64,000 nt of DNA. It comes from Tilletiaria anomala UBC 951. Lineage: Eukaryota; Basidiomycota; Exobasidiomycetes; Georgefischeriales; Tilletiariaceae. The translations under genes and the position numbers were made by a program. Numbering within the stretch: the stretch's first letter is position 1; each line of letters starts with the position of its first letter. This document shows positions 35,838 through 46,800 of the stretch, piece by piece. The DNA lies in contig NW_013546967.1 of NCBI RefSeq assembly GCF_000711695.1, forward strand, positions 1 to 64,000. Direction: 5' to 3'. Below the pieces are notes generated by a model. That model worked only from the letters and a program-made list of their open reading frames with translations. It was not told the origin of the DNA and made no database searches.

Positions 35838-36310
35838 TCAACTTTTGGCAGCCTTGACTTTGTCCTCTCTGAGCGCTTTGTGAATCTTTTTGACCTCAAG
35901 CTTCTCTTCTCGCTCAAGAGCTTTCTCCCTTTTCGCGCGCGCCTTTGCGGACGATAACGAGCCGCGTTGGCGCCCTCCTGCACCTTTTTTAGTCGATGAT
36001 CTTGGCGGAGGAGGAGGCGCATGATGCTGCGAGTGTGCGCCCGTGCTGTCGGCTTCGCCACAGGGACGTTTTCAAATGGGCACATTCGACAGAAACGGGT
36101 TAGATGCCTTGACTGTTCTGATGCAAACATTGCGATTGCATTCGCCTCACCCTTTGGAACTCCAACTTCAATTTGTGGTTCTGGCTGCCTCCTCTCCGAA
36201 CCTAACAAACATTGCTATCAGCATCTGCGCTCGAGATGTGGGACAGGACCGAGGGCTGCCTGTGACGCCTGACATTCACACTCACGTTTGAGCTTCCCGG
36301 CTTTTACCAT
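35838..36310 (-). CDS. Small basic protein, three exons, unknown function
   Basis: Exons 36286-36310, 36151-36201 and 35838-36052 give 96 residues. No single open frame shows the gene. Donors are GTGAGT and GTGAGG, acceptors GTTAG and GAAG, and phases agree at both joins. The protein starts MVKAGKLKRSERRQPEPQ, has a Pro run and a Gly/Arg patch (KKGAGGRQRGS), and ends in a highly charged helix (AKREKALEREEKLEVKKIHK, then ALREDKVKAAKS). Size, charge and helix resemble small nucleolar or ribosome-assembly factors, but I cannot assign a family. The GAAG acceptor of exon 3 is weaker than usual. It is supported because only that choice opens a frame through to the stop. Confidence 0.5.
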
Positions 36311-37653
36311 TCTGCATACCCTGTGTGTCCTGCCAATGTGATTGTGTTCTGTAAAGCTAGCTGGAACTGATCTTCATCCTTCAGGGCCATCGACTCCTCG
36401 TGAGCGAGCTTATAAGGTGTTACAGAATGTATACCGATTCGTTGTTCAATTTTGAGCACTAAACGAAATGTATTTTTAAAGACCGCAGATGTTGTAATAT
36501 ACGAGAAATTTCGGAAGGGGTTACACGACGTTTGTGTGACCGATCGGAGCCCAAATGCTTATTCCATGTATAAGCATGCAATCAACATAAATCCCAGTAT
36601 ATACCCACGTGTTCCCGGAGAACCCGGGAGTGTACGTGGCAAAACAGTGGAAGGACAGATTCTGTCTGTGATCGTATTTGTGGTGCCCCTGATATCATAC
36701 ATGTTTTCGTTTCCTCCTCCCCTCATAACCCCCCTCCCAAATTCATCAAAAATTTAAAGTCCCTGCCAAAAGCAAAAAAGGGTGAAAGAGCAACATGGCT
36801 CTGCAAATCTCTCAAGGGGGAAGATTGCTTGTCAATTTCGCCTTTAGCAGACGGGTGATGGGAGTGATGGCCATGATTCTTCCGAGTGTACACTTGTCGG
36901 CAACCTCCAAGCCAAACAAGAAAAATATAATACAAGGGTATCATCTCAATGCTTTCACTTTTTTGTTTGCAAAAGATGGAAATTAACTGCTTGCCGCTTT
37001 GCTTGGTGGCACTTGGAGAGTGACCCTCTTTAAAGGTGCTCCGTAGCCGCAGATGCCTGCCAGGACACGACATTGACAAAGGGACCGCGTTGCTGCTTCC
37101 CGGGCTCGGTAGACTATGAGGTGGTGGAAAAATCGGTTTGTGAACTTTGCCTTTGGCACAAATGGAGCCAACTACGGCAGAGCGTTTCGCTGGAAACGCC
37201 TGCCAACGACGAAAGAGACAAGGGGTAGGGTGTTTACCAGAAATTTGAAAGGAGGGAAATACGTCCGCTGTCACTTGGGTACATGGCAGATGGAGCGGCG
37301 TCTTTCCGTGCCGGTGCATCACAGCCAGAAACGCCTGCCAAATATGAGAGTGAAGGAAGACAAGAGCACAGCAGTTGGGGCGATCAGCTTGTGTGATTTG
37401 TGCCTCTGTTGAGTATTAGTTAGCTATTCTTTGCGGAAGGCCACCCTGTCGCAAATCACTGAGCGTACACTGCTGGCCTGCACGTGGGTGCTCTCACTCG
37501 CGGGAACAGGAGGCGCGCTCGCTATAGGTGAAAATACTAAGTTCACCACTCATCAGGTCGTCCGCATCACCTGAAAGGTCTTGTACTCCTCTCCGGCACG
37601 CAGAGTGTTCATTCAAGGGCCAGATCGAGCAATCATCTAGAACACACGCTACC
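36311..37653. other. Long AT-richer intergenic region
   Basis: About 1.34 kb between two divergent genes, visibly richer in A/T than the exons. No gene is supported: the frames at 36452-36757 (+) and 36723-37322 (-) lack domain features. A 14-nt exact direct repeat (GAAACGCCTGCCAA) occurs at 37193-37206 and 37328-37341. A CACGTG box lies near 36607. Confidence 0.45.
37193..37341. repeat. Pair of 14-nt direct repeats in an intergenic region
   Basis: GAAACGCCTGCCAA occurs exactly at 37193-37206 and 37328-37341. No wider similarity between the flanks is apparent. The repeats could be regulatory or remnants of a small duplication. Confidence 0.5.
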
Positions 37654-39005
37654 ATGCTGCGGCAAGGCAACCGTTCATTTTTGCAGCCTCTGATCCGAGA
37701 GTTGTCGACGGCCGCCCCCTCACTGGCTCCACATGCCGCATTGCCGTCTCGTCTGCGGGCATCACTCGCGTCAAGCTTGAGAGGCCCTAATGCTAGTTCG
37801 AGGCAGTGGTCCTCCTGTGGCAGCTCCTCGCAAACGATTAAACAGACTGCCACGAGCAGATCTGGGCGCGGACCACTGTTTGCCTCCGGCGTTGGCGGGG
37901 TAGCGCTGCTGCTCGTCACGCTCGTGTGGCAAGCGCAACATCCCATCTCACTCGATGCTACTGCCTCCTCATCTTCGACTCTTCCAACAGAGTTGTATGG
38001 TTCATTCTGTACAGATTCAGCGACAGGCACACCCGTGCCGCTGATCCTCTCGCCCCCGCCTGTGGCCCTCGCCTCAACGCCGACGGGCAAGCTACGTCTG
38101 GTTGGCCTGGGTGTGCGCACCGTCTCCTTTCTGCGCGTACGAGTGTACGTCGCCGCACTTTTTGTCGATGAGGCTGCATGGTCGGAAAAGGGCGCTTTGC
38201 ACAAGGATGGTGACCTATGGAGGAACTTTGAGCAGGGAAGGTTGCTGGACAAGAGCAAGGGCAAAGCGAGAGGCGGTGTCGAGGGTGAGGAGTTCATGCG
38301 AATGTTGATGGACGCAGGGGTTCCGTGTGTCATTCGGATCAGTGCGTATTACGATGATCCCTCAAAGAGGCATCGAAGCTGGACGGAATCGTTGTCGCTC
38401 ATGCAATGCGAACTTTTGGCCTCTTCAGTCCCTGTCCGATCGACTGACTTTGCTCATCTGCGAGACGGCTTCACGCGCGCGGTGCAAGCGAGGCTGAAAG
38501 TGCTACGCAAATTGTCACCGCAACTTTTGACTGCAGAAGTAGATGAGCATCTCTCCGCCTCGATCCAGCACCTCAAGTCAATTTTCCCCAAAGCATCCTT
38601 GCCGAAAGGCGCCGCGCTCGACCTGGTCTTTGCGCCGGCCGAGCCGGCGACCAGCGTGAGAGCGGGCAGGGGTAGCGCAGCCCAGCAAGGCGCACGGATG
38701 GCACTAACGCTGGAATACGGAGGAAAGCTGCTCGGGCGCGTCGACCCCCCTCCATCTGATGTCACCGCAGGCAAGCAGAACATGTTGAGTGTCGCTTCTG
38801 AGCTCTTTCTGGCCTACTTTGCCGATAAGGATGCGATCTCTGCACCGGTGAGTAGGTGATGTCCAGCTACCCAGCAGCTCTCCGTCAATAATCATTCTGT
38901 TACGCTGACTTGTCGTCCTTCGTGGGGCGCTGCGTCTCTCAGTTCAAACAGTCGGTCGCGGAAGGCTTAAAGTCGATCCTCTCAGGCGAAGAGCATGTGC
39001 AGTAA
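37654..39005 (+). CDS. AIM18: AIM18-like mitochondrial chalcone-isomerase-fold protein
   Basis: Two exons, 37654-38847 and 38943-39005, give about 418 residues. The N-terminus is rich in Arg, Ser and Leu without acids (MLRQGNRSFLQPLIRELST), which looks like a mitochondrial presequence. A membrane segment follows (SGVGGVALLLVTLVW, residues ~70-90). The chalcone-isomerase-like domain starts at KLRLVGLGVRTVSFLRVRVY and continues through VPCVIRISAYYDD and DFAHLRDGFTRAV. The last exon adds a short helix (FKQSVAEGLKSILSG), the usual end of the fold. Fungal members are inner-membrane anchored and do not make flavonoids. They probably bind fatty acid or haem-like ligands, which is uncertain. The symbol is by family, and the paralogue AIM46 is equally possible. 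Confidence 0.85.
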
Positions 39006-39136
39006 TGCTCATCATGCCAATACAATTGCCCTTCTTTCTCTGGTTGGCGAGTCTTCTGAGCGGTTGGAAGTCCAGCTCTGACTTGCCCCTATAATACACG
39101 ATTGTACGCGTGGCCATTCAAGTGCTTGAGAGTATT
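39006..39136. other. Convergent 3' interval
   Basis: 131 nt between facing stop codons. Nothing else is seen. Confidence 0.5.
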
Positions 39137-42106
39137 TCAGAAAAAGTGGTGAGCCTGCGTCATGGGTAATGTGTTGGCTGGCGGTACCTGGCACAGCTGG
39201 CCGTCGGCGTGTACGTCATACCTTTCATGGGGGGAGGGAGCGCATTCCCCTGTCAGCTTCTGAGAAGCCTCAATTCGTGCGAGCCATCTCTAAGCACTCA
39301 CGTTTCTGGGTCGACGGTGATTTTCGGAAGAGCATTGTTCAGCTTCATGTCGCGCTTGCTGATATCGCGACACTTAATTACTGCCTCCGCTCGTTTCTGA
39401 ATGCTGTAACTTGTGATGTTGCCTAAGAACGATGGATAGTCCGTCACTCAGTGATGAGGCATTTCTCCGGAACGGGGAAGCAAGCAAGCTCACCATTTTC
39501 CAAGCTAGCCTTGCTGACAAAGACAATGCTGTTGTACGGTGCAGCACCCGGTTGCGCGCCGTACATAGGCCTGCCGTAGATAGGCTGCACAGTGGGGATC
39601 GAGGCATTGGCGTCTCCCATTTGCGCCCATGCAATCTGGCCGCCTTTGATGACGACTTCCGGCTTCGTTCCGAAATTCTCGGGCTTATACAATACCAAGT
39701 CTGCAAGTTTGCCCACTTCGACGGAACCGATCAGATGCGACATTCCATGCACAATAGCCCTGGTCAGGAGGAGAGAAGGCAGTTAGAGGCCTGATTTGCT
39801 CCGGTCGTAAGTAAGCACTTACGGGTTGATCGTGTACTTGGCCACATATCGCTTGACCCTTTCGTTGTCTTTGCCTTGCGCGTCCGGGCCCCCTTTGCCA
39901 CCCTGGAGCGGACCGGTGAGGTCGCGCATCTTCGCAGCTGTCCTCCACGTACGTGCGACGACCTCGCCAATGCGTCCCATCGCCTGACTGTCGGAGCTGA
40001 TGATGCTGATCGCGCCGCTGTCCTGCAGCACGTCCTCCGCGGAAACCGTCTCGGCGCGAATGCGCGAGTCAGCAAAGGCCACATCCTCAGCGATGTCCTT
40101 GGACAGGTGGTGGCAGACCATGAGCATGTCGACGTGCTCGTCCAGGGTATTCTTGGAGTATGGTCGTGTCGGGTTCGTGGACGATGGCAGCACATTCGGC
40201 TCGCCACACACTCGGATGATGTCTGGCGCATGGCCGCCACCCGCGCCTTCCGAGTGGTACGTGTGGATGGTCCGCCCCTTGAACGCATCAATTGTGCCTT
40301 CGACAAAAGAGGACTCGTTCAGGGTATCGGTATGAATGTTGCACGAGACGTCGAGCTCGTCGCAAACGGTCAAGCAGGCATCGATAACGGCAGGTGTGGT
40401 GCCCCAATCCTCATGGATCTTCAACCCGCAGCACCCAGCTTTGATCTGATCCTGCAGCCCTTTGACCTGACTGTCATTGCCTTTTCCCGTGAACCCAAAG
40501 TTCAATGCATAGTGATCCGTCGCACGCAACATGAAGCGCAGATTGTCACGTCCGGGCGTGCACGTCGTCGCGCTCGTTCCCGCGCTGGGACCCGTGCCGC
40601 CCCCGAGCAACGTGGTGATACCGGACGCGAGGGCTTCCTCGACTAGGTCGGGACAGATGTAATGCACGTGTGCATCCATCGCACCTGCCGTCAGGATCAT
40701 TTTCTCCCCCGCAATCACCTCCGTGCAGCTACCAATGACCATGCCCGGCGTGACACCAGACATGATATCCGGGTTACCGGCTTTTCCGATGCCGACGATC
40801 GTGCCTTGCTTGATACCAATATCGGCCTGCATACGCCCGCCCCATGATCGCGTATGATTTTGGTCATCAGTCTTTATATAGAGATAGAGTATGTACGACC
40901 ATGCACGCACCTTGACGATTCCCCACCAGTCAACGATAAGCGCGTTGATGACGACAGTGTCGAGCGTCTCCTCATCGCTCCTGCCTGATGCCTGACCCAT
41001 ACCGTCCCGCAACACTTTTCCACCTCCGAATTTGCACTCATCGCCATAGGACGTAAAGTCCTTCTCCAGCTCGATCCAAAGGCTCGTATCCGCCAAGCGC
41101 ACGCGGTCGCCGACGGTGGGACCGTACAGCGCACAGTACGCTTCACGCGAGAGTGAAGCGGGCTGGATGTCCTGAGCCTCCTCGGATGAAGGCAAAGGCT
41201 CATCCTTGCATCCGAGTGCTTTAAGACGGCCCTTGACTTGATTGACCTTTGCCTCATCGAACATTATGTCAGCAATCCTGCCCTGCGCGATTCCATTGCC
41301 GCCGCTGAGCACGCCGTCGCCTCCGACCTGGACGAGTGTGACGCTTCGCACGTCACCTGGCTCGAAGCGCACTGCAGTCCCTGCAGGGATGTCGAGCCTC
41401 TTTCCGAGCGCTAGCATGCGAGGGAAAGATAACGCCGGGTTGACTTCGAGGAAATTGTAATGCGAGCCCACTTGGATAGGACGGTCACCTGTATTTGTCA
41501 CACACACCTTGACGCGCGGGCGGTCGGCGCAGAGGGTTATCGGCACACTGCTCCTCGCAACAACAGTCGCTCCAGGCAATTCAGCACCGTGAAGGACCTC
41601 GGGTTCGCCTTGGCCCCAGCCGAACGCCACCCGATTGGGCGCGGCGAGCCCACTGCCGAAAAGCGCCAAGCGCAGGTGCTCCTGCTCGTCGTCCCCTGAT
41701 GTCGTCCCCCAAGGCGTACATATCGGGTCGTGAACCGTGACGAGAAAAGTTCCGTCCTGGAATGTTCCCTCCACCATGACTTCATGCAGCAGCGCCGGCA
41801 CGTGCGGCTGCACATGGGCATGCCCCAGGAATGACTTGCCGAGAGACATGAGATCTGACACGGAGAATTGGCCCGTGCGGATCAGCTCGCCGAGTACGTG
41901 AGCGATCAGCGCAGTTGCTTCTGAAACGTTGAGGCGGGTACAGGAGGCCAGGCGCCGTTGTGCTAAACTTCCGGCCTGCAAAGGCACGGTCAAAGGGGAG
42001 AAGCCCAGTTAAGTCAGCTCCGGCGTCAGCGTTCACACAGCTCAGAGTGGTTCCGATGCACCTGGTATAGCAGAAGCTTGTCCCTCTCGCGAGGTAGGAG
42101 ATGCAT
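39137..42106 (-). CDS. URE1: Urease, single-chain nickel enzyme
   Basis: Six exons, 42062-42106, 40911-41975, 39823-40826, 39494-39759, 39302-39422 and 39137-39221, give about 861 residues. Urease hydrolyses urea to ammonia and carbamate in the cytosol. The fused gamma-beta-alpha order of fungi and plants is present: N-terminal [15 protein letters not shown] joined to [10 protein letters not shown], the beta part ([13 protein letters not shown]), then the alpha part. Active-site motifs are intact: HVHYICP (nickel His pair), [10 protein letters not shown] (carbamylated Lys), [29 protein letters not shown] (flap Cys/His) and SSDSQAMGR. The C-terminus AHHFF matches the usual YFLF-type end. Intron 40827-40910 is 84 nt, in frame and stop-free, so an unspliced message would insert 28 residues. 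Activity needs the Ure4/6/7 accessory proteins, which are not in this window. Confidence 0.97.
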
Positions 42107-42839
42107 CGTGGCGATGAGATTTTCAGTTGTAGAGGCTTATACTTGCATACAGCTTGCTGTCTGATTCTCTCCTACGGCGTGCGACGTGCAATGCCGCATT
42201 CAATACCTACCGCGACGGGCTTTCCAGCAGATCAGCAGCGCTCGCTCTTGCAAAGCTGCTTGGCCCTCGTTGCTTTCGAGGGTAGCCTTAGCACAGATCG
42301 ACAGCCGTGCTGCGTTCATAGATCAGAATGGGCTGCTGCCTTCCGGATAAGCTGCAAGGTGTGTCGAGTAAGTTGAGCAACGAGTTGCGTAAGGTTGCAC
42401 ACGCAGAGAAGATAAGCAATGCGATGCATAGCTAGCCTCCCCGCGGTATGTGCTTTTGTTATCCGCCGCCCCGTTCCCACACTAACATTTCCCCACTTGC
42501 AGCAGAAAATCAGTGAAACATCACCGTCTCCAACCTTATCATCTAGCAGATTTGAACTTGCGGTCACTTCCAACATCACTATGACTGCACACACACATCT
42601 GGCCAATCTGGGTGAAACAGTCATGCAAACAGAAATGCATTTCAAGATATGGAAGTGTCAAACATGAGTGCGCAGTGAGTCAACCAGGCCTTATACATGC
42701 GATTTTCGGCACGGTGAAGCCATGGGTTTGATTACCATCCTGTTTCAATACATCACTAGAACAGTACAGCAAGCAACCGACGACCCTCTTGCCTCTTGCT
42801 ATTTGACTTTGCTTTCTCATCGGGTCTGATTATTATCAT
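42107..42839. promoter_or_regulatory. Urease upstream region with GATA boxes
   Basis: The 730 nt between the PDI stop and the urease start contain an AGATAAG at 42409-42415 and a CTTATC (GATAAG on the minus strand) at 42536-42541, about 300 and 430 nt before the urease ATG. GATA factors of the AreA/Nit2 type activate nitrogen-scavenging genes through such sites, so nitrogen control is plausible. Six-base sites are common by chance. No coding sequence is supported here. Confidence 0.35.
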
Positions 42840-44390
42840 CTAGAGGTCATCGTGCTTCTTGCCAGCTGCAGCGTTTTTGTTCTTCGCTTTCTCTGCCGCG
42901 CGCGCCTCAGCCTTCTTAACCCGTTCCGCGAGTTTGTCGTCGCCGAACGCGTTGAGCACGTTGACCTTGCGCGTGATCTCGTCAACTTTCTTGCCGGTGA
43001 GCTGCGCCTTGCCGTCCGCATGCTTCTTCAGCAGCGAAGTAAGCCGCGCTGTCTCCTTCTCGAGATACTCGGCGCTATCGGCGATCTTGTCGAACACACG
43101 CAGGTAGTAGCGCGCCGCTTCGTCCTTCGCAGGTGAGTGCGAGACATTTCCACCGTCCGCAACGGTCTTCTGCATCGTCTCGCGCCAATGCTGCGCGTGC
43201 TTCAGCACCTCTTCACGGTCCGCGCTCCCGGGCAAAGCGGACATAAACTTGGTAGCCAGGGCGTCGAGCGCGGGCAACCGGCCAGCGAGGTTCGACAGCA
43301 TCCCACCGCCTACCTGGCGGAAGGTGCCAGCGTTCGAGTTGAGGTACTCAACCAGCGCTTCTTCGGTACGACCAGCGTTGCATGGACGGGGGAACTTGTC
43401 CGTCGTGCCAGGCAAGGCGCGCGGGAAAAACTGCAAAAAATGAGTTGTTGAAAGTCAACCCTGAACGGCGCGACAGCCGGAAACCAAGTAGCGAACACGT
43501 ACGAGTAGAGTTGGGTAACTACTGATCTGATACTTTTCCCCGATGGTCTTGTGATTCGCTTGGTCTGCGTCGAATTGCGCGACGACAACCTGTACCAACA
43601 GACAGGTGTAGGATGTGGAGAAGAGTATAGTGTTTTAGCTTCCTCGCCATTTCCGTATCAGCGAGGGAGAGAGCACGCACATCATCTTCATTCTCAAAGT
43701 CCTTGGCGACCTTGTCATAGATTGGCGCCAGATTCTTGCAGTGACCGCACCATGGCGCATAGAATTCAACAAGCACGTCCTTGGTCGGGTCGAGTGCGAT
43801 GCGATCAAAGTTGTCCGCATTCAACTGCACCGCTGCGGGAGGCGGTGATGGCGGCGGAGGCTTTATGCTGCTCTTGACGCCCGTCTTTTGCGTCACAAAG
43901 GCGGCAAGATCATCCAAGCTCCTACCACCACTGTACGCCTCGGCCGACTCGGGCGCAGAGGTAGAGCCCGGGAACCACTTGAGCGTGGGGAAGCCTTGGA
44001 TGCCGTAGCGCTTTCCCAAGGCCTTGTTCGAGTCGGCGTCAACCTTGGCGATGACGACTTCGTTCGAGGATGCAAATGCGTCGGCAAGCTTTTCGTAGGT
44101 TGGCGCGAGTGACTTGCAGTGTCCGCACCTAACAAGAACGGCAAACGCGCAGTTCAGTCCCCCATCTGTTCTCTCCTTGCGCTGTCTACTTGTTCTGCTT
44201 CGCGGCACTTGAAAACTAGGACTACGACTCACCAAGGTGCGAAGAATTCAACCAGCGCGCCTTTGCCTTTGCCGATTGTCGCATCAAAGTCCTTGGTCTT
44301 GGTCAGGTCGCGAACATTGCTCCCAGCTGCTGCCCCCAGGGTGGCGAATACCAGGAAAAAGAGTAGCGCGAGTGGAGATGATGAGCGCAT
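42840..44390 (-). CDS. Protein disulfide isomerase, ERp38/ERp29-tail type
   Basis: Four exons, 44233-44390, 43681-44128, 43503-43589 and 42840-43430, give about 427 residues. A signal peptide opens the protein (MRSSSPLALLFFLVFATLGAAAG). Two thioredoxin domains follow, each with a CGHC active site: APWCGHCKSLAPTYEK (split by intron 1 inside the motif) and APWCGHCKNLAPIYDK. They are joined by a Pro-rich linker (IKPPPPSPPPA). The C-terminal all-helical region (residues ~260-400) matches the ERp29 D domain, followed by a basic Ala/Lys tail. The chain ends KKHDDL, which resembles an HDEL/KDEL retention signal with Asp in the third position. The enzyme forms and shuffles disulfides in the ER lumen. 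Confidence 0.95.
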
Positions 44391-44962
44391 GGTTGCAACA
44401 CAGCCTTATGGAAGAGCGTCTCCGATCGATGGTCCTTGTCTTCCTGCCACAGCGACACTTGTCCATGGACAGGCAGAGATGGCAAGTGTTCCCGGGAGAA
44501 GCCATGCTGTGAGTATGATAAGTGAACAAGGTGAGGTGAGGTCGTTCGAAGGCCTCGCGGCTTGTTCCACCTTCCACAGGCCAGCAAGGAGGGTGGGAAG
44601 GGGAGTCCCAGAGTAACGGTTGCACCGAAGCCTACGCGCAAAAGCTGGATTATTTAGTTCACCTGCTTGGACGGCGATAACAAGCAGAAAGCAGCCTCCG
44701 TGAAAAATAAACTCCGGAACCCGAACGCGATCGACTGATGTGCTTTGACGACAGACGATGAGTCGACGACCCTGTTCGAAAGTGACATCGGTCATTTTCG
44801 AGGTACCCGGACTTACCCAGGGTGCTCGGTGCTCGGTTGCGTTGATCTACTTGCCGTTGTTATAAAGTACTACAACATTAAGTGGAATATTCCTAACCCC
44901 TCCTCCACCTACATATTACTCTCATCGTTGGACACAGCAGCGTCAAAACAGCATTCTCATCG
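44391..44962. other. Divergent promoter, PDI / GST
   Basis: About 570 nt between divergent starts. No gene and no clear unfolded-protein-response element are identified. Confidence 0.45.
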
Positions 44963-46081
44963 ATGCTTCTGCCCACGATCAGAAGGAGCAGCACCAAGTT
45001 AAAAAGCCGACTCGCCTCTCGTTCCCAGCACCTTTCTCAATCGGTACGACCATTCGCAACCATGTCGGCTCTATCAAACTTCAGGCCTCTCGTCGTTTTC
45101 ACTGTCGACACGCCTGTGCGTCTCTTCTCGTCGATAACCTCTTCCTTCCTCTTTGACCATGCGTGACATCCTTTTGCTCGCAATCCTATTAGAACGGCCA
45201 AAAAGTTACGAATTTTACCGAGGAGCTGAAGCGAGCATACGGTAGCAAGACAGGCTTCAATGTCAAGTACCGCAAGATTGACATGAGCGTGAATGAGCAT
45301 AAAGCAGATTGGTACCTGAAAATCAATCCAAATGGGCGCATCCCAGCCATCACAGACCCGAACAGGGGTGACTTTAACGTGTTTGAAACGGCAGCGATCT
45401 TGCTCTAGTAGGTTCCTTGAGGTTGAGCAGAAATTGGAGCGATTGCCACGCCGATACAAGCCGACACTGACACCATCTGTGTGCTGAACTTTCCTGCAGC
45501 CTGGAGCAGCACTATGATCCAGACCACCTGTTCAGCTGGCCGAGCACGGATCCCAAGGCGGACAACTACAGATCTGAAGTGATGCAATGGATGTTCTTCG
45601 TCCACGGTGGCATCGGGCCCATGCAGGGCCAAGCGAACCACTTTGCACGCGCCGCACCGGAAAAGATTCCGTACGCAATAAACAGGTACAAGGCCGAGAC
45701 GCAGCGTCTATACTCTGTCCTCGACGCGAGATTGAAGGACCGCGATTACCTCGTTGGGGAAGGGCGCGGCAAGTTTAGTCTGGCGGACATGAACGGCTGG
45801 ACCTGGTGCTACCGGGGTCCGCTCGTAGTACCCGAGGAAGAGATCCCACAGTCGGTGAAAGCTTGGATCAAGCGCTGCTGGGACCGACCTGCTTCCAAAA
45901 TTGGGATGGGCGCTACGTGAGTTGACCCTGCACCCGAATGTCTCAAAGCACGTGCCTGCCTCAATGTATTGACATTAGCTCTTGCCGGTTGTGCCGTCTC
46001 TGCGACAGCAACAATGGAAAACTAGGGGACTGGGCCAAGGGCGCTTGGAGCAAGGAGAGCGGCTTGGCACCAGAGGAGTAG
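44963..46081 (+). CDS. Glutathione S-transferase, Ure2p-like, possibly dual-targeted
   Basis: Four exons, 44963-45115, 45193-45407, 45500-45916 and 46009-46081, give about 285 residues. The first ATG adds a basic, acid-free leader (MLLPTIRRSSTKLKSRLASR) that looks like a mitochondrial presequence. A second in-frame ATG at residue 34 (MSALSNFRPLVVFTVDTP) would give a cytosolic form that starts directly at the thioredoxin fold. The GST N-domain shows NGQKVTNFTEELKRAYG, INPNGRIPAITDP and ETAAILLYLEQHYDP. The C-domain shows GEGRGKFSLADMNGWTWCYR (the SLAD motif). The closing exon (NNGKLGDWAKGAW) was found by phase. Members conjugate glutathione or reduce peroxides, and the substrate cannot be read from sequence. 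Confidence 0.9.
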
Positions 46082-46800
46082 ATTGCCGGCATACGAGGAA
46101 AACAATGCTTCGTCTTCATCTTCATAAGGAACTAGCACCGAAAATTGGGTGTCGCGACTATTGGACTGCCTGCGTCATGTGTTTGCCCTTACAGCATACA
46201 ATATGCTCTAATATTTATCACATCAAGCGAGCGAAGATGCCAAATCGTTGCGTTGGTATATACTTGCATCGCCGCATGATTATCGGTGACTTGACTGTTG
46301 CCTACCAGCTTTCTATAGTCACATGTGGATGTGAGGTGTGAAGTTCGTGCATGTTGCCAATGACAAATGACGTTGGACACTACACATGCGAGCTGAGACA
46401 AGTATCCATAATTGAAGGTCGGTCTCAGCATTCGGCGACAGCGCTTGCGCCCATCCATGCGCCACCCATCTCCGGAATTCACGGAATATCGCGCGACTTG
46501 AAACGGTGGGGTGCGAGTCACGTGGTTCCTGGCCGTCCTTCTAGATCCTATCTACTATGGGACAAGGTGACTTCACTAGTTAAGGAGCGAGAGGGTTGAT
46601 CATGATCGTCATGACAAGTAACCATTCACGATGTATAAACGGAAATGAATCGAACAGGCAACTCAATTAAGTAGCGAAATCTCCGTCCATCCCTCGGTTT
46701 GGAGCAGAGAATCTGGTTGCTTGCAATAGCTGCTCATCCCCTCATCTCCGATTGGCCCTATCTTTCACCTCACCCTTCTGCTCGCTGATCCCCAAGGTCT
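46082..46800. other. Intergenic, probable 5' part of the Zn2Cys6 gene
   Basis: About 700 nt. It probably contains the promoter and an unidentified first exon of the transcription factor, since no ATG exists in the frame of its zinc cluster before 46982. No exon could be placed with confidence. Confidence 0.4.

Noticed and set aside
36600-36640. Imperfect inverted repeat around a CACGTG box
   Set aside because: The arms differ at several positions. A single E-box in AT-rich DNA is expected by chance.
36723-37322. Minus-strand open frame of ~200 residues in an intergenic region
   Set aside because: No domain features, low-complexity composition and no ATG-based start context. It lies in an AT-richer non-coding interval.
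32315-46081. Cluster of mitochondrial genes (MIX17, AIM18-like, GST) as a functional cluster
   Set aside because: The genes are on both strands with separate promoters and unrelated neighbours between them. Co-location is likely coincidence.
39137-46081. Urease, PDI and GST as a biosynthetic gene cluster
   Set aside because: No backbone synthase, no cluster-specific transporter and no tailoring enzymes. These are housekeeping genes.
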